Source: Bacillota bacterium
Lineage (GTDB): Bacteria > Bacillota > Dethiobacteria > Dethiobacterales > Dethiobacteraceae
Length of the DNA stretch: 34,697 nucleotides
Assembly: GCA_012800215.1 (NCBI GenBank)
Contig: JAAZJT010000072.1
Location: forward strand, 1 to 34,697
Direction: 5' to 3'
Under the pieces are notes generated by a model that saw only the letters and a program-made list of their open reading frames with translations, searched no databases and had not been told where the DNA came from. The position numbers and the translations under genes are program-made. Below, piece after piece: positions 15,381-24,039 of this stretch (the first letter of the stretch is position 1; every line of letters starts with the position of its first letter).

Positions 15381-16415
15381 GTGAAAGAATTGCGCAGTTT
15401 AGAAGATGTAAAACAATTTAATGTAAAAAAAGATCGTATTATGTATTCTGCTAATGAGGATGAAATAGTTGCAGGGGCGACAACGGATATTTATTTTATT
15501 CGAACTCTGGAATTGTTGCGAGCTGCTGGAAAAGACAACACAGAAGTAACTGCAGAAATCTTTGCAAATGGCGAAGGCGTGCTGTGCGGCATCGAGGAAA
15601 CAATTAACCTGCTTAAAAATAAAGATGTACAAGTATGGGGTTTGCAAGAAGGGGAAAAATTTGCACAGAAGGAAGTTCTTTTACGCATCAAAGGCCGCTA
15701 CAGTGATTTTGGGGTGTATGAAACAGCAATTCTGGGGATTTTGGCTAGTTCTAGTGGTTGGGCTACTGCAGCCAGGCGTTGTAAAGAATTAGCAGGTGAC
15801 AAAGCCGTTATTTGTTTCGGTGCAAGGCATGTACATCCTGCTATTGCTCCCGTTATGGAAAGGGCAGCAATTGTCGGTGGTGTTGACGGCTGCAGTTGTA
15901 TTTTAGGAGCTAAGCTGGTAGACCGGCAGCCAATGGGTACTGTCCCTCATGCAGTAATGTTAATAATCGGGGATACTTTAGAAGTGGCTGAGTATTATCA
16001 TAGTATAATGCCGCCGGAAGATCCGCGTATTATTTTGGTTGACACATTTAAGGATGAGGCGGAGGAGGCACTGCGCTTGGCAAGGGCACTGCGCGAAAAC
16101 TTACACGGTGTTCGCCTTGACACACCTGGCGAGCGGGGTGGCGTTACTCCAGGACTGGTGCGTGAGATTCGGGCTAGGTTAGATCAGGCAGGTTTTTCGC
16201 ATGTAAAACTTTTTGCTTCCGGCGGTATTGACGAAACTCGCCTGCCGGCATTATTGGAAGCCGGTATTGATTCTTTTGGCATAGGTTCTTATATTTCACG
16301 TGCACCTGCCATTGATATGACTATGGATATCAAAGAAGTAGAGGGCCGCCCGGTAGCTAAAAGGGGTCGTATTCCCGGTATCACCAATTCGCCTCGCTTG
16401 AAAAAAATATTATAG
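15381..16415 (+). CDS. Nicotinate phosphoribosyltransferase
   Basis: Converts nicotinate and PRPP to nicotinate mononucleotide in the NAD salvage (Preiss-Handler) pathway. This is the compact ~340-residue type. Conserved blocks include the N-terminal YSANEDEIVAGATTDIYF, the central FGARHVHPAIAP with the His region, GTVPHAVML, VDTFKDE and the phosphate-binding FASGGIDE followed by GIGSYIS near the C-terminus. Start is GTG 15381 with GATGGAGGGA upstream. The sensor kinase gene begins 15 bases after its stop, so they share a transcript. No NiaR operator or NAD riboswitch could be recognised in the 170 bases upstream. Function assigned with good confidence; specificity for nicotinate over nicotinamide rests on family membership. 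Confidence 0.9.
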   Translation: MKELRSLEDVKQFNVKKDRIMYSANEDEIVAGATTDIYFIRTLELLRAAGKDNTEVTAEIFANGEGVLCGIEETINLLKNKDVQVWGLQEGEKFAQKEVLLRIKGRYSDFGVYETAILGILASSSGWATAARRCKELAGDKAVICFGARHVHPAIAPVMERAAIVGGVDGCSCILGAKLVDRQPMGTVPHAVMLIIGDTLEVAEYYHSIMPPEDPRIILVDTFKDEAEEALRLARALRENLHGVRLDTPGERGGVTPGLVREIRARLDQAGFSHVKLFASGGIDETRLPALLEAGIDSFGIGSYISRAPAIDMTMDIKEVEGRPVAKRGRIPGITNSPRLKKIL

Positions 16416-16430
16416 AGCGGGGGTTAAATA

Positions 16431-18044
16431 ATGGAACGGATAGAAATGGATTTCTTTCTGTACATTTTGTCTGACTATATAATGATAAACGAGTTAGTTT
16501 CAGAAAGTTATGCTCGCTTTTGCCTGCAAAAAGTGAGTGTAAAAAATGGCTTACGGCTTGAAGATATGTTCAGAGCCAAAATGGAATATCAGAAGCCCCT
16601 AACAACTAAAGATTTTGCTAGTATGATCACGCAATTTTTAAATCGATTTGGTGGGGGGCCATATATTTGCCAGGTTAATGATGAAGAAAAACTGGAGCTA
16701 ATTAGCTTCAATTGTGCATTTAAACATATTCTTAATAAACATCCGGTTCTTTGTGGGCTGGTGCTGGATATTTTCGGCAGCATTGCCGCGCGTAACTTTC
16801 CCTATTGCAAAATTAAAAAGACAACACTAAACCAAGAAAAGTCGGAATATTGTCAAGTGATATTTTATTTAGCTCAAACTGATGAGGCAGAACAAGCACC
16901 TGGCACTGTTTATAAACCTGATACAGATATTGTAACCAGCAATGATCTGCAAAAAATGCAGGCAGAGCTTCTATTTAAAGATAGGCAGTGCTTGCAGGAA
17001 CTAAAACTGCAGCACAGGGAAATGGAAACAGAATATAATCAATTACGCAATGAAATTTTTTCTGCATTAAAAATTGGTGTTTTATCTGTTGACAGTTCAA
17101 ATAGAATTACTTATATAAATAAAGCCGCTGAGGAATTAATTGGCAAAGGGTATTGGTCTTCAGTTGCTGGTCAAGCGTTGCAAAAAGTGTTGGCAGATAC
17201 AATAAAAAATAAAATAAGATATAACCAGTACTTACTGCAAATCCCCGCGACGGAGACTGTGCAGTACTATTCTGTTAATACTGCACCATTATTCAATGAT
17301 GAGAGCGAGCTAAATGGTGCAGTCTGCGTTTTTCAGGATGTTACAGAATCCAAAAAAATGGAAGATGAATTATTGCAGTTGGAGAAGTTTTCACTTTTGG
17401 CTGAATTGGCAGCGGGAACGGCGCATGAAATTCGCAACCCTATTACAACGATGCGCGGTTTTTTACAGATTTTGTCACAGGAGTTTAGCCCAGGAACAAA
17501 AGGCCATGAATATTGTTCATTATTAATAAACGAAATTGATCGTGTAAATTTTATTATTAGAGAATTTTTACTTTTAACTAAGCCAACAGCTCCGAATCTG
17601 AAAAAAACTGATATCCACTTAATTTTAGAGGAAATTTTGCTTTTAATTGAAAGCAAATCTTTGCTTGAAGATGTAAATCTGCAAAAAAATTTAGCTCCAC
17701 ATTTACCGGCAGTCAAGGCGGATCCTGCCCAGATCAAACAGGTTTTTCTTAATATTGCCACCAATGCTATTCAGGCTATGTCCAGCGGTGGAAATTTAAC
17801 AATTACCACCATGGTAGAAAATGATAAAGTAATAATACAGTTTGCCGATACAGGTACCGGTATGAGCACGGCTCAGCTAAAGAGGATATTTAACCCCTTT
17901 TTTACAACTAAAGAACAGGGGACAGGACTAGGGTTGACAATTTCTTACCGGATTATTGAAAGCCATGCAGGTCGAATTTATGCAGACAGTAAACTTGGGG
18001 AAGGTACTACTTTTACCATTGAGCTTCCTGCGCTTAATGATTAA
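16431..18044 (+). CDS. Soluble PAS-domain sensor histidine kinase
   Basis: A 537-residue cytoplasmic histidine kinase without membrane helices. Order: a ~150-residue N-terminal domain, a charged coiled-coil-like linker (about 175-208), a PAS domain (about 208-305; IGVLSVDSSNRITYIN), a HisKA domain with phospho-acceptor His332 in AHEIRNPITTMRG, and a HATPase domain (about 430-535) with NIATNAIQAM, DTGTGM, FFTTKEQGTGLGL motifs, all intact. The HisKA/ATPase part resembles sporulation kinases (KinA-E type) that feed the Spo0A phosphorelay. The N-terminal domain contains PVLCGLVLDIFGSI and SEYCQVIFYL, a Cys pattern reminiscent of V4R-type ligand domains; this is inference. No response regulator is adjacent, which fits an orphan phosphorelay kinase. 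It follows the nicotinate enzyme by 15 bases. Confidence 0.9.
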   Translation: MERIEMDFFLYILSDYIMINELVSESYARFCLQKVSVKNGLRLEDMFRAKMEYQKPLTTKDFASMITQFLNRFGGGPYICQVNDEEKLELISFNCAFKHILNKHPVLCGLVLDIFGSIAARNFPYCKIKKTTLNQEKSEYCQVIFYLAQTDEAEQAPGTVYKPDTDIVTSNDLQKMQAELLFKDRQCLQELKLQHREMETEYNQLRNEIFSALKIGVLSVDSSNRITYINKAAEELIGKGYWSSVAGQALQKVLADTIKNKIRYNQYLLQIPATETVQYYSVNTAPLFNDESELNGAVCVFQDVTESKKMEDELLQLEKFSLLAELAAGTAHEIRNPITTMRGFLQILSQEFSPGTKGHEYCSLLINEIDRVNFIIREFLLLTKPTAPNLKKTDIHLILEEILLLIESKSLLEDVNLQKNLAPHLPAVKADPAQIKQVFLNIATNAIQAMSSGGNLTITTMVENDKVIIQFADTGTGMSTAQLKRIFNPFFTTKEQGTGLGLTISYRIIESHAGRIYADSKLGEGTTFTIELPALND

Positions 18045-18068
18045 AATATATATTCTTCGCTGGAAATG

Positions 18069-18093
18069 AAACACGCGGTAGCGTGTTTTTTTG
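18069..18093 (+). terminator. Rho-independent terminator after the kinase gene
   Basis: AAACACGC / GCGTGTTT stem, loop GGTA, followed by T run. It separates the kinase from the cyanophycin genes. Confidence 0.88.
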
Positions 18094-18198
18094 ATTTAAA
18101 TGAATCAGCAAGTTGTGTTTAGCAGCAAACTGTATAGGATGGCTGTTTCAAGGTAATTCTATTAAGTGTTGTATTGTAAGAAAATGGGGGGCACTGTT

Positions 18199-19008
18199 TT
18201 GACAAAGCAGCAACAGGGGCAACTAGTGATTATCGGCGGTGCCGAAGATAAAAAAGGTGAATGTAAGATCCTGCGGCGTTTTTTTAAACTGGCGGGTGGA
18301 AGGAATGCTCATATTGTAGTTCTTTCTACTGCTAGCTCTGACCCGCATGCAGGAATACAATATCAGCGTATATTTAACGATTTTGGTGCTGAGCAAGTGC
18401 AGGTGTTTGCCATTCAGAACAGGGAAGAAGCCGCTAGCACTCAGTTTTGCGATTCTTTAAAAGACAGTACCGGTATTTTTTTTACAGGAGGCGATCAATT
18501 ACGGATTACAGGTATTTTGGGTGGCAGTGTGCTTGGCGGTGAGCTGTTAAAAAGTTTTGAGCGGGGTGCTGTAATTGCAGGGACCAGCGCAGGCGCCTCA
18601 GTTATGAGCGAGACCATGCTCGTGGGGGGCTTAGATGATGCTACTCCCAGTAAGGAAATCATTCGTATGGCTCCAGGCCTCGGTTTGATAAAAGATGTGA
18701 TAGTTGATCAACATTTTGCGCAGCGCGGACGCATTGGAAGATTACTGACGGTAGTTGCTCATAATCCCTATATTTTGGGAATTGGAATTGACGAGGATAC
18801 AGCGATTGTTATTGATGGTACAGAAGAGTTTGAAGTAATAGGCTCCGGTACAGTTACAGTACTAGATGGACGTCAAGTTACGCATTCCAATGTGTCAGAA
18901 TCCAGCCCCGATCAACCTTTGGCATTAATTAATGTAAAAGTACATATTTTGCCAAGCGAATATCGTTTCAATTTATACGAACGTTTCGTGACGATGCCAG
19001 CAAAGTAA
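18199..19008 (+). CDS. cphB: Cyanophycinase
   Basis: Serine exopeptidase (peptidase family S51) that releases Asp-Arg dipeptides from the storage polymer cyanophycin. The N-terminus has LVIIGGAEDK, then FFTGGDQLRI, the nucleophile elbow GTSAGASVM with Ser130, and DQHFAQRGRIGRL with a conserved His. These are standard for bacterial cyanophycinase, and the length of 269 matches. The start is TTG 18199, seven bases after GGGGGG (18186-18191), which gives the usual MTKxxx start; ATG 18184 overlaps that site, and GTG 18166 has no ribosome site. cphA starts 19 bases downstream, so degradation and synthesis genes are cotranscribed. The polymer stores nitrogen, carbon and energy; use during sporulation or germination is inferred from the location. 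Confidence 0.95.
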   Translation: MTKQQQGQLVIIGGAEDKKGECKILRRFFKLAGGRNAHIVVLSTASSDPHAGIQYQRIFNDFGAEQVQVFAIQNREEAASTQFCDSLKDSTGIFFTGGDQLRITGILGGSVLGGELLKSFERGAVIAGTSAGASVMSETMLVGGLDDATPSKEIIRMAPGLGLIKDVIVDQHFAQRGRIGRLLTVVAHNPYILGIGIDEDTAIVIDGTEEFEVIGSGTVTVLDGRQVTHSNVSESSPDQPLALINVKVHILPSEYRFNLYERFVTMPAK

Positions 19009-19027
19009 GGAGGACAAAAGGTTAGAA

Positions 19028-21715
19028 ATGAAGATTTTGGAGCTGCATTTTTTTCCAGGGCGTAATATTTACAGCCACCATCCAGTTATGAAAATGCTGG
19101 TGGACTTAGATTCTGCCAAAGATTTTTGCACAAGCTCTGATCCTGCTTTTGCTAAGCGCTTGCTACAAGCTTTACCTGGTTTAGGTGAACATAAATGTTC
19201 GCGACGCCGCCCCGGCGGTTTTGTGGAACGTGTTGTCGAGGGAACATACTTAGGTCATGTTATAGAACATGTTTTTTTGGAATTGCAGGAGCAAGCCGGG
19301 CTGGGCACAAAATATGGGAAAACTTTTACCGGAGAAGGCCGGTTTGTGAAAATAATAAGCGAATACCGCTGTGAACAGGCAGCTCGCATCTTGGCTGCAG
19401 CAGCCTTGGATTTGGTGCAGGCAGTGTTGAAGGGGCGTCTCTATCAGGCGAAAAACGCCATAGCTGCGGCTAAGGAAGCAGCTGCACGCTACTTGCCGGG
19501 GCCAAGCACAGCTGCTATTTTGGCTGCAGCGGCAAGGCGCGGTATCCCTTATCAGCAGCTTGCGCCTTGTACGAGTTTATACCGTTTGGGTACAGGCAAA
19601 TACCAAAAACGTATTGAGGCTAGCCTTAGTGAAAGAACGGGCTGCATAGCTGTTGATATTGCGTGCAATAAATCTATAACTAAAAAAGTACTGGACCAGC
19701 ATGGTTTACCCGTTCCCTATGGGGAAGTAGCATATTCAGTCAAAGAGGCAATGGCTATTGCTGCTAAAATAGGCTTCCCAGTTGCTATGAAACCGGATAA
19801 CGGCAATCAGGGTAAGGGTGTTTCTTTAAACCTCAAGAACATGGCAGAAGTTAAAGAGGCTTTTAAGCTGGCGGCGACTTTTAGTAATGCAGTGATTGTT
19901 GAGACCTACCTTGTGGGAAGACATTACCGTTTACTGATAGTAAACGGTAAGTTGGTTGCAGCAGCTGAACGCATACCTGCACATGTCATTGGTAATGGCA
20001 AAAATACTGTACTAGAACTGGTGGAACAGGAAAACAGTAAATCTTTACGGGGCAATGGACATGAAAAGCCTTTGACTAAAATACCACTTGATGATCTGAC
20101 CAAAGCAGTTTTACAGCGCCAGGGGGTAAGTTTGACTACTGTTATAGCTGCCGGTAGGCGTGTCTTTTTGCGTGATAATGCTAACTTATCTACAGGTGGT
20201 ACAGCCTATGACGTAACAGATGCTGTGCATCCTACCCAAGTAGAATTGGCAGTTAATGCAGCTAAATATGTTGGTTTAGATATTGCCGGTGTTGATATTG
20301 TTATGCAGAATATTGCTTTACCGGTTTCAGAACAGGAAGGAGGTATTATTGAAGTAAATGCGGCACCTGGTTTGCGCATGCATTTACATCCGGCTGGCGG
20401 AGAAAGCCGTGATGTGGGGCGAGCTATTATCGATTCACTCTTTCCGCCTCATCAGCCGGTACGTGTTCCGGTTTTTAGCATTACCGGGACTAATGGTAAA
20501 ACTACAATTACCAGGATGCTTGAATATGTTATGAGGCGCCTTGGCTTTTTTACGGGTATGTGCTGTACTGACGGCCTTTACTATAACGGGGAAAAAGTAA
20601 AGGATGGTGATTTGACGGGTCCCGGCGGCGCCGGTGCAGTGTTGGCACACCCAGAAGTAGAGGTTGCTGTTTTAGAAACAGCACGTGGCGGGATAGTGAA
20701 GCGCGGCTTAGGGTATGACCTGGCCGATGTGGCGGTGATTTGCAATGTCCGTGAAGACCACCTGGGGCAGGATGGTATAGACAGTATAGAGGATTTACTT
20801 CATGTGAAAAGTTTGGTAGCAGAAGCAGTTTACCGGGAAGGAACAGTTGTCCTTAATGCTGATGAGCCGCATGTTAACCGCCTGGCGGAAAGAGTCTGGT
20901 GTAATATTATCTATACTAGCCGCAAGGAAGATAATATTATAGTCAGGCGTCACCTGGGCCAAGGAGGGCGCGCGCTTTTTATCCGGCGCGGTGCTATTCT
21001 GGCTGCCCAGGGCAGTCGCGCCATGCTAATAGGCCGCGTACGTGATTTTGCTGCGACTTTTAATGGCTATGCCATACATCAAACGGAAAATTTACTGGCG
21101 GCTTTAGCTGCCTGCTGGGGTTATGGTTTGTCATCACGCCAGGCTGGACTCTACTTGCGTAAGTTCACTTCATCACCACAGGATAACCCGGGCAGGGCTA
21201 ATCTGTTTCAAATTGCCGGGGTAAAAATATTGGTGGATTATGGGCATAACCCTGATGGCTTTGCCAAAATGGGCGAACTGATTAAGAAGATGAAAAAAAA
21301 GCGCACATTAGCTGTAGTTGGTGTACCGGGGGATCGTAGTGATAAATTAATAGTGGAAGCAGGTAAAGTGGCAGCGCAGTACTTTGATCAGCTGCTGATA
21401 AAAGAGGATGAGGATTTACGTGGACGTAAGGCTGGGGAAGTGGCGGCACTCTTAAAGGAAGGTGCCTTATCTGCAGGAAAAGATGCTGCCCAAATTGCAT
21501 TTTTCCCTCGGGATAGGGATGCTGTCAGGGCAGCTCTTAAAATGGCTGCTGTTAATGATTTGGTAATAATTTTTTATGAGAAATTAGAACCTGTTTTAGC
21601 AGAAATTGCTGCTTGGCAGATAGAAAAGGAAAATACTGTGGAATTAATGCCGCCGCAGGAGACAGTTGAATCTTTTAACCCCGGTATTTTAACTAAGAAG
21701 GAATTTAGTATTTGA
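19028..21715 (+). CDS. cphA: Cyanophycin synthetase
   Basis: ATP-dependent ligase that builds cyanophycin (poly-Asp backbone with Arg side chains) without a ribosome. The 895-residue length is typical of CphA1. The N-terminal domain begins MKILELHFFPGRNIYSHHP. An ATP-grasp domain follows (about 210-470; VAMKPDNGNQGKGVSL, VEVNAAPGLRMH-like IIEVNAAPGLRMHLHP). The C-terminal Mur-ligase-like half starts with the P-loop TGTNGKTT (486-493), with AVLETARGGIVKRGLG, NVREDHLGQDG and DYGHNPDGF. All key motifs look intact, so a functional enzyme is expected. The ribosome site AGGAGG at 19008-19013 is 14 bases away; AAAGG at 19017-19021 may serve instead. ispE starts 19 bases after the stop. Confidence 0.97.
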   Translation: MKILELHFFPGRNIYSHHPVMKMLVDLDSAKDFCTSSDPAFAKRLLQALPGLGEHKCSRRRPGGFVERVVEGTYLGHVIEHVFLELQEQAGLGTKYGKTFTGEGRFVKIISEYRCEQAARILAAAALDLVQAVLKGRLYQAKNAIAAAKEAAARYLPGPSTAAILAAAARRGIPYQQLAPCTSLYRLGTGKYQKRIEASLSERTGCIAVDIACNKSITKKVLDQHGLPVPYGEVAYSVKEAMAIAAKIGFPVAMKPDNGNQGKGVSLNLKNMAEVKEAFKLAATFSNAVIVETYLVGRHYRLLIVNGKLVAAAERIPAHVIGNGKNTVLELVEQENSKSLRGNGHEKPLTKIPLDDLTKAVLQRQGVSLTTVIAAGRRVFLRDNANLSTGGTAYDVTDAVHPTQVELAVNAAKYVGLDIAGVDIVMQNIALPVSEQEGGIIEVNAAPGLRMHLHPAGGESRDVGRAIIDSLFPPHQPVRVPVFSITGTNGKTTITRMLEYVMRRLGFFTGMCCTDGLYYNGEKVKDGDLTGPGGAGAVLAHPEVEVAVLETARGGIVKRGLGYDLADVAVICNVREDHLGQDGIDSIEDLLHVKSLVAEAVYREGTVVLNADEPHVNRLAERVWCNIIYTSRKEDNIIVRRHLGQGGRALFIRRGAILAAQGSRAMLIGRVRDFAATFNGYAIHQTENLLAALAACWGYGLSSRQAGLYLRKFTSSPQDNPGRANLFQIAGVKILVDYGHNPDGFAKMGELIKKMKKKRTLAVVGVPGDRSDKLIVEAGKVAAQYFDQLLIKEDEDLRGRKAGEVAALLKEGALSAGKDAAQIAFFPRDRDAVRAALKMAAVNDLVIIFYEKLEPVLAEIAAWQIEKENTVELMPPQETVESFNPGILTKKEFSI

Positions 21716-21734
21716 TGGCGAATATTGTGCGCAT

Positions 21735-22610
21735 ATGAAACAAAAGCAGGTTAGCGAAAAGGCGTATGCCAAAATCAATTTAATATTAAAGGTAACGGGT
21801 AAACGTGCAGATGGCTATCATAATCTGCAAACAGTCTTTCAAAGTTTAGCACTCCATGATGTGCTGACATTCTCAGCGGCTGCTCCTGACGAAGTCAGCC
21901 TAAGTACCAATATTCCCACGCTGTCAACAGAGGCGGATAATTTAGTTTGGCTTGCGGCAGTGAAATTGAAGGAGTTCTACGGTATACGAAAAGGAGTTCA
22001 TATAGATCTACAAAAAAACATTCCCATTGCAGCAGGTTTAGGTGGAGGCAGCAGCGATGCTGCAGCTACTTTACGCGGGCTGGTTCGCTTTTGGCAGCTT
22101 CCCTGGGAATGGTCTTCCCTGCAGAAAATCGCAGCGCAATTGGGATCAGATGTGCCCTTCTGCCTGCAGGGGGGTACAGCTTTAGGTACAGGGCGCGGGG
22201 AGAAGTTGCGCTCATTAATGCCGTTGCCTTTTTTTTATGTGGTATTGGCAAATCCAGGTTTTGCTGTTTCTACTGCGGCTATTTACAAAGCTTTACGGTC
22301 TGCAGAAATAGAGGAAACTGCAAACATTTCAGACATGTTACAAGCTATTGAAGCAGGAGATTGTCAAGGAGTACTTACTCACTTGTCCAATACTTTGGAA
22401 ATACCGGCCTTTCGACTTTACCCTGCTGTTCAGGTTTTAAAAAATGAAATGGAGAAAACAGGTGCTGCAGTGTTAATGAGTGGCAGTGGACCCACAGTTT
22501 TTGCTTTATTTACTACAAAACAGGCTGCAGACGCTGCTAAAGCAGCTTTAGAGAAAAAAGCAAAATGGGTTTATTTAACTACTACTCATGCAGGCATCGG
22601 CCGGAGGTAA
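21735..22610 (+). CDS. ispE: 4-diphosphocytidyl-2-C-methyl-D-erythritol kinase
   Basis: GHMP kinase of the MEP isoprenoid pathway; phosphorylates CDP-methylerythritol. The N-terminus AYAKINLILKV, the ATP-binding GLGGGSSDAA (residues 101-110), DVPFCLQGGTALGTGRGE and the C-terminal VLMSGSGPTVFALF are all characteristic. Length 291 is normal. The ATG at 21735 has no clear Shine-Dalgarno sequence, and the gene starts 19 bases after cphA, so its translation may depend on coupling to the upstream gene. In B. subtilis ispE follows sspF directly; here it has been joined to the cyanophycin operon. The next gene starts three bases after its stop. Confidence 0.96.
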   Translation: MKQKQVSEKAYAKINLILKVTGKRADGYHNLQTVFQSLALHDVLTFSAAAPDEVSLSTNIPTLSTEADNLVWLAAVKLKEFYGIRKGVHIDLQKNIPIAAGLGGGSSDAAATLRGLVRFWQLPWEWSSLQKIAAQLGSDVPFCLQGGTALGTGRGEKLRSLMPLPFFYVVLANPGFAVSTAAIYKALRSAEIEETANISDMLQAIEAGDCQGVLTHLSNTLEIPAFRLYPAVQVLKNEMEKTGAAVLMSGSGPTVFALFTTKQAADAAKAALEKKAKWVYLTTTHAGIGRR

Positions 22611-22613
22611 GTT

Positions 22614-23366
22614 ATGTTTGATGTAATTATTTTAGCCGGAACAGCAAAGCCTTCAGAACTTACTACCAGTGAAAATGTGCATAATAAGGCTTTTTTACTG
22701 ATTAAAGGCAAGACAATGTTAGAGTATGTAATAACAGCATTACGTCAGGTAAATAAAGTTAATCGCATTGCTGTGGTTGGCCCGCAGGCGGAACTGGCAG
22801 AGTTGGCAGAAAAATTTTCAGGAGTATGTGTTGTGCCTGAAGGTCGTAATATTGTAGAGAATATGGAGCAGGGGGCTGCTGCTCTGAAACCAAAACAGCA
22901 CTTTTTAGTTGCTTCTGCTGATATTCCTTTCCTTACAGCTGCTGCTGTGCAGGATTTTCTGGCAGCCTGTAGCCCATATAGTGCTGATCTTTACTATCCG
23001 ATAGTCAGGCGTATTGATAATGACCGGCGTTTTCCTGGGGTTAAACGCACTTATGTCAAACTGCGAGACGGTGAATTTACGGGTGGTAATATTTTCCTTG
23101 TTAATTCAATGTGTTTAGAGCAGGCATTACCACGGTTAGAGGAAATTTTTGCTTTGCGTAAAAGTCCTTTTCGTTTAGCAGCTACTCTAGGTTGGGGGTT
23201 TGTTTTAAAGCTGCTTACTCAACGACTGTCTATTGCTGAACTGGAAAAACGCTTTTCTGCCCTCTTTGGCATTGATGGCAGGGCCGTTATTTCCAGCTAT
23301 CCAGAAATTGCGACAGATGTAGATAAGCCGTCTGATTTATTATTAGCAAAGCAGCAGCTAAAGTAA
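22614..23366 (+). CDS. MobA-like nucleotidyltransferase family protein
   Basis: A 250-residue protein with the NTP-transferase fold. FDVIILAG is the nucleotide-binding start, NKAFLLIKGKTMLEYVI is the usual lysine-containing segment, and VASADIPFLTA supplies the metal-binding Asp. The glycine-rich loop is altered: the usual LAGGxSxRMG is replaced by LAGTAKPSELTTSENVHNK, so the loop differs from MobA, IspD or GlmU. Substrate unknown. GGAGGT overlapping the ispE stop supports the ATG, and the 3-base spacing shows it is cotranscribed with cphA-ispE. It fills the position held by purR-yabJ in B. subtilis. Similar proteins accompany ispE in other Clostridia as far as known, but no function is established. 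Confidence 0.8.
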   Translation: MFDVIILAGTAKPSELTTSENVHNKAFLLIKGKTMLEYVITALRQVNKVNRIAVVGPQAELAELAEKFSGVCVVPEGRNIVENMEQGAAALKPKQHFLVASADIPFLTAAAVQDFLAACSPYSADLYYPIVRRIDNDRRFPGVKRTYVKLRDGEFTGGNIFLVNSMCLEQALPRLEEIFALRKSPFRLAATLGWGFVLKLLTQRLSIAELEKRFSALFGIDGRAVISSYPEIATDVDKPSDLLLAKQQLK

Positions 23367-23542
23367 ATAATTTGTAATAATAAATATATGAGCAAAAATC
23401 ACATTATATCGTCTATATTTTGCTAAATAACCCTAAGAAAATGGGAAATATTTAGGCAAATTCATGTGAATTTTGTAACATTAGCAATAAGTTTAACGAA
23501 TATTTTACTTTTGCGATATTTTACAAAGTAAATATTTTCCCA

Positions 23543-23577
23543 GTAAAAAGCAGGAATTCTTCTTTTTACGTGGAAAT
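23543..23577 (+). promoter_or_regulatory. Sigma-H type promoter for spoVG with inverted repeat
   Basis: AGGAATT (23552-23558) and GGAAAT (23572-23577) have the same spacing as the sigma-H promoter of B. subtilis spoVG (21 bases from the first A of AGG to the G of GAA). An inverted repeat GTAAAAAG (23543-23550) / CTTTTTAC (23562-23569) surrounds the -35. The sequence upstream (23367-23540) is very AT-rich, with no gene seen; such DNA is an AbrB target in Bacillus. Confidence 0.6.
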
Positions 23578-23618
23578 AGCAACAATACAACTTGTGGCGG
23601 GAAAGGCGGTGATTAAGC

Positions 23619-23894
23619 ATGAAAGTTACCGACGTCAGAATTAGAAAAATCAATCATGATGGTAAAATGAAAGCCATTGTCTCTATTACTTTGGACAATC
23701 AGTTTGTTGTGCACGATGTGCGTGTTATTGAAGGTAACAATGGGTTGTTTGTCGCTATGCCGAGTAAGCGCACACCGGATGGGGAGTTTAAGGATATTGC
23801 TCACCCCATTACTTCTGAAACACGTGAGATTATTCAGTCAGCAGTTTTACTCGCCTACAACACAGAATTAGAAAGGGAATTAGTTGGTGCATAA
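23619..23894 (+). CDS. spoVG: SpoVG family regulator
   Basis: Small site-specific nucleic-acid-binding regulator, 91 residues, affecting septation and cortex in Bacillus and many envelope genes in other Firmicutes. MKVTDVRIRKINHDGKMKA, VVHDVRVIEGNNGLFVAMPS and DIAHPITSETRE are family hallmarks, and the protein is full length. GGCGGTGATT just upstream matches the ribosome site, and ATG 23619 is the only sensible start. It has its own promoter and terminator, so it is probably monocistronic. The position before glmU-prs-ctc is conserved with Bacillus. Confidence 0.98.
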   Translation: MKVTDVRIRKINHDGKMKAIVSITLDNQFVVHDVRVIEGNNGLFVAMPSKRTPDGEFKDIAHPITSETREIIQSAVLLAYNTELERELVGA

Positions 23895-23895
23895 C

Positions 23896-23922
23896 GGAGC
23901 AACCATGCTCCTGTTTTTTTTT
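23896..23922 (+). terminator. Rho-independent terminator after spoVG
   Basis: GGAGCA / TGCTCC stem with loop ACCA, followed by TG and a long T run, immediately behind the stop codon. Confidence 0.9.
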
Positions 23923-24039
23923 GCTCATATATCAGTAGTGTATCGGAAAAAAATTGATTTTAGTAGAATTGTAGCATTCTGCTTGCAGAAAGGGTAAAAT
24001 AAATGGTGGGTAGGTAAAGCAAAAGGGGGCAAGCATTTT

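Noticed and set aside
23977..23990. Small palindrome TTCTGC-TT-GCAGAA before glmU
   Set aside because: Six-base arms without a promoter fit or T tract; too short to assign a role.
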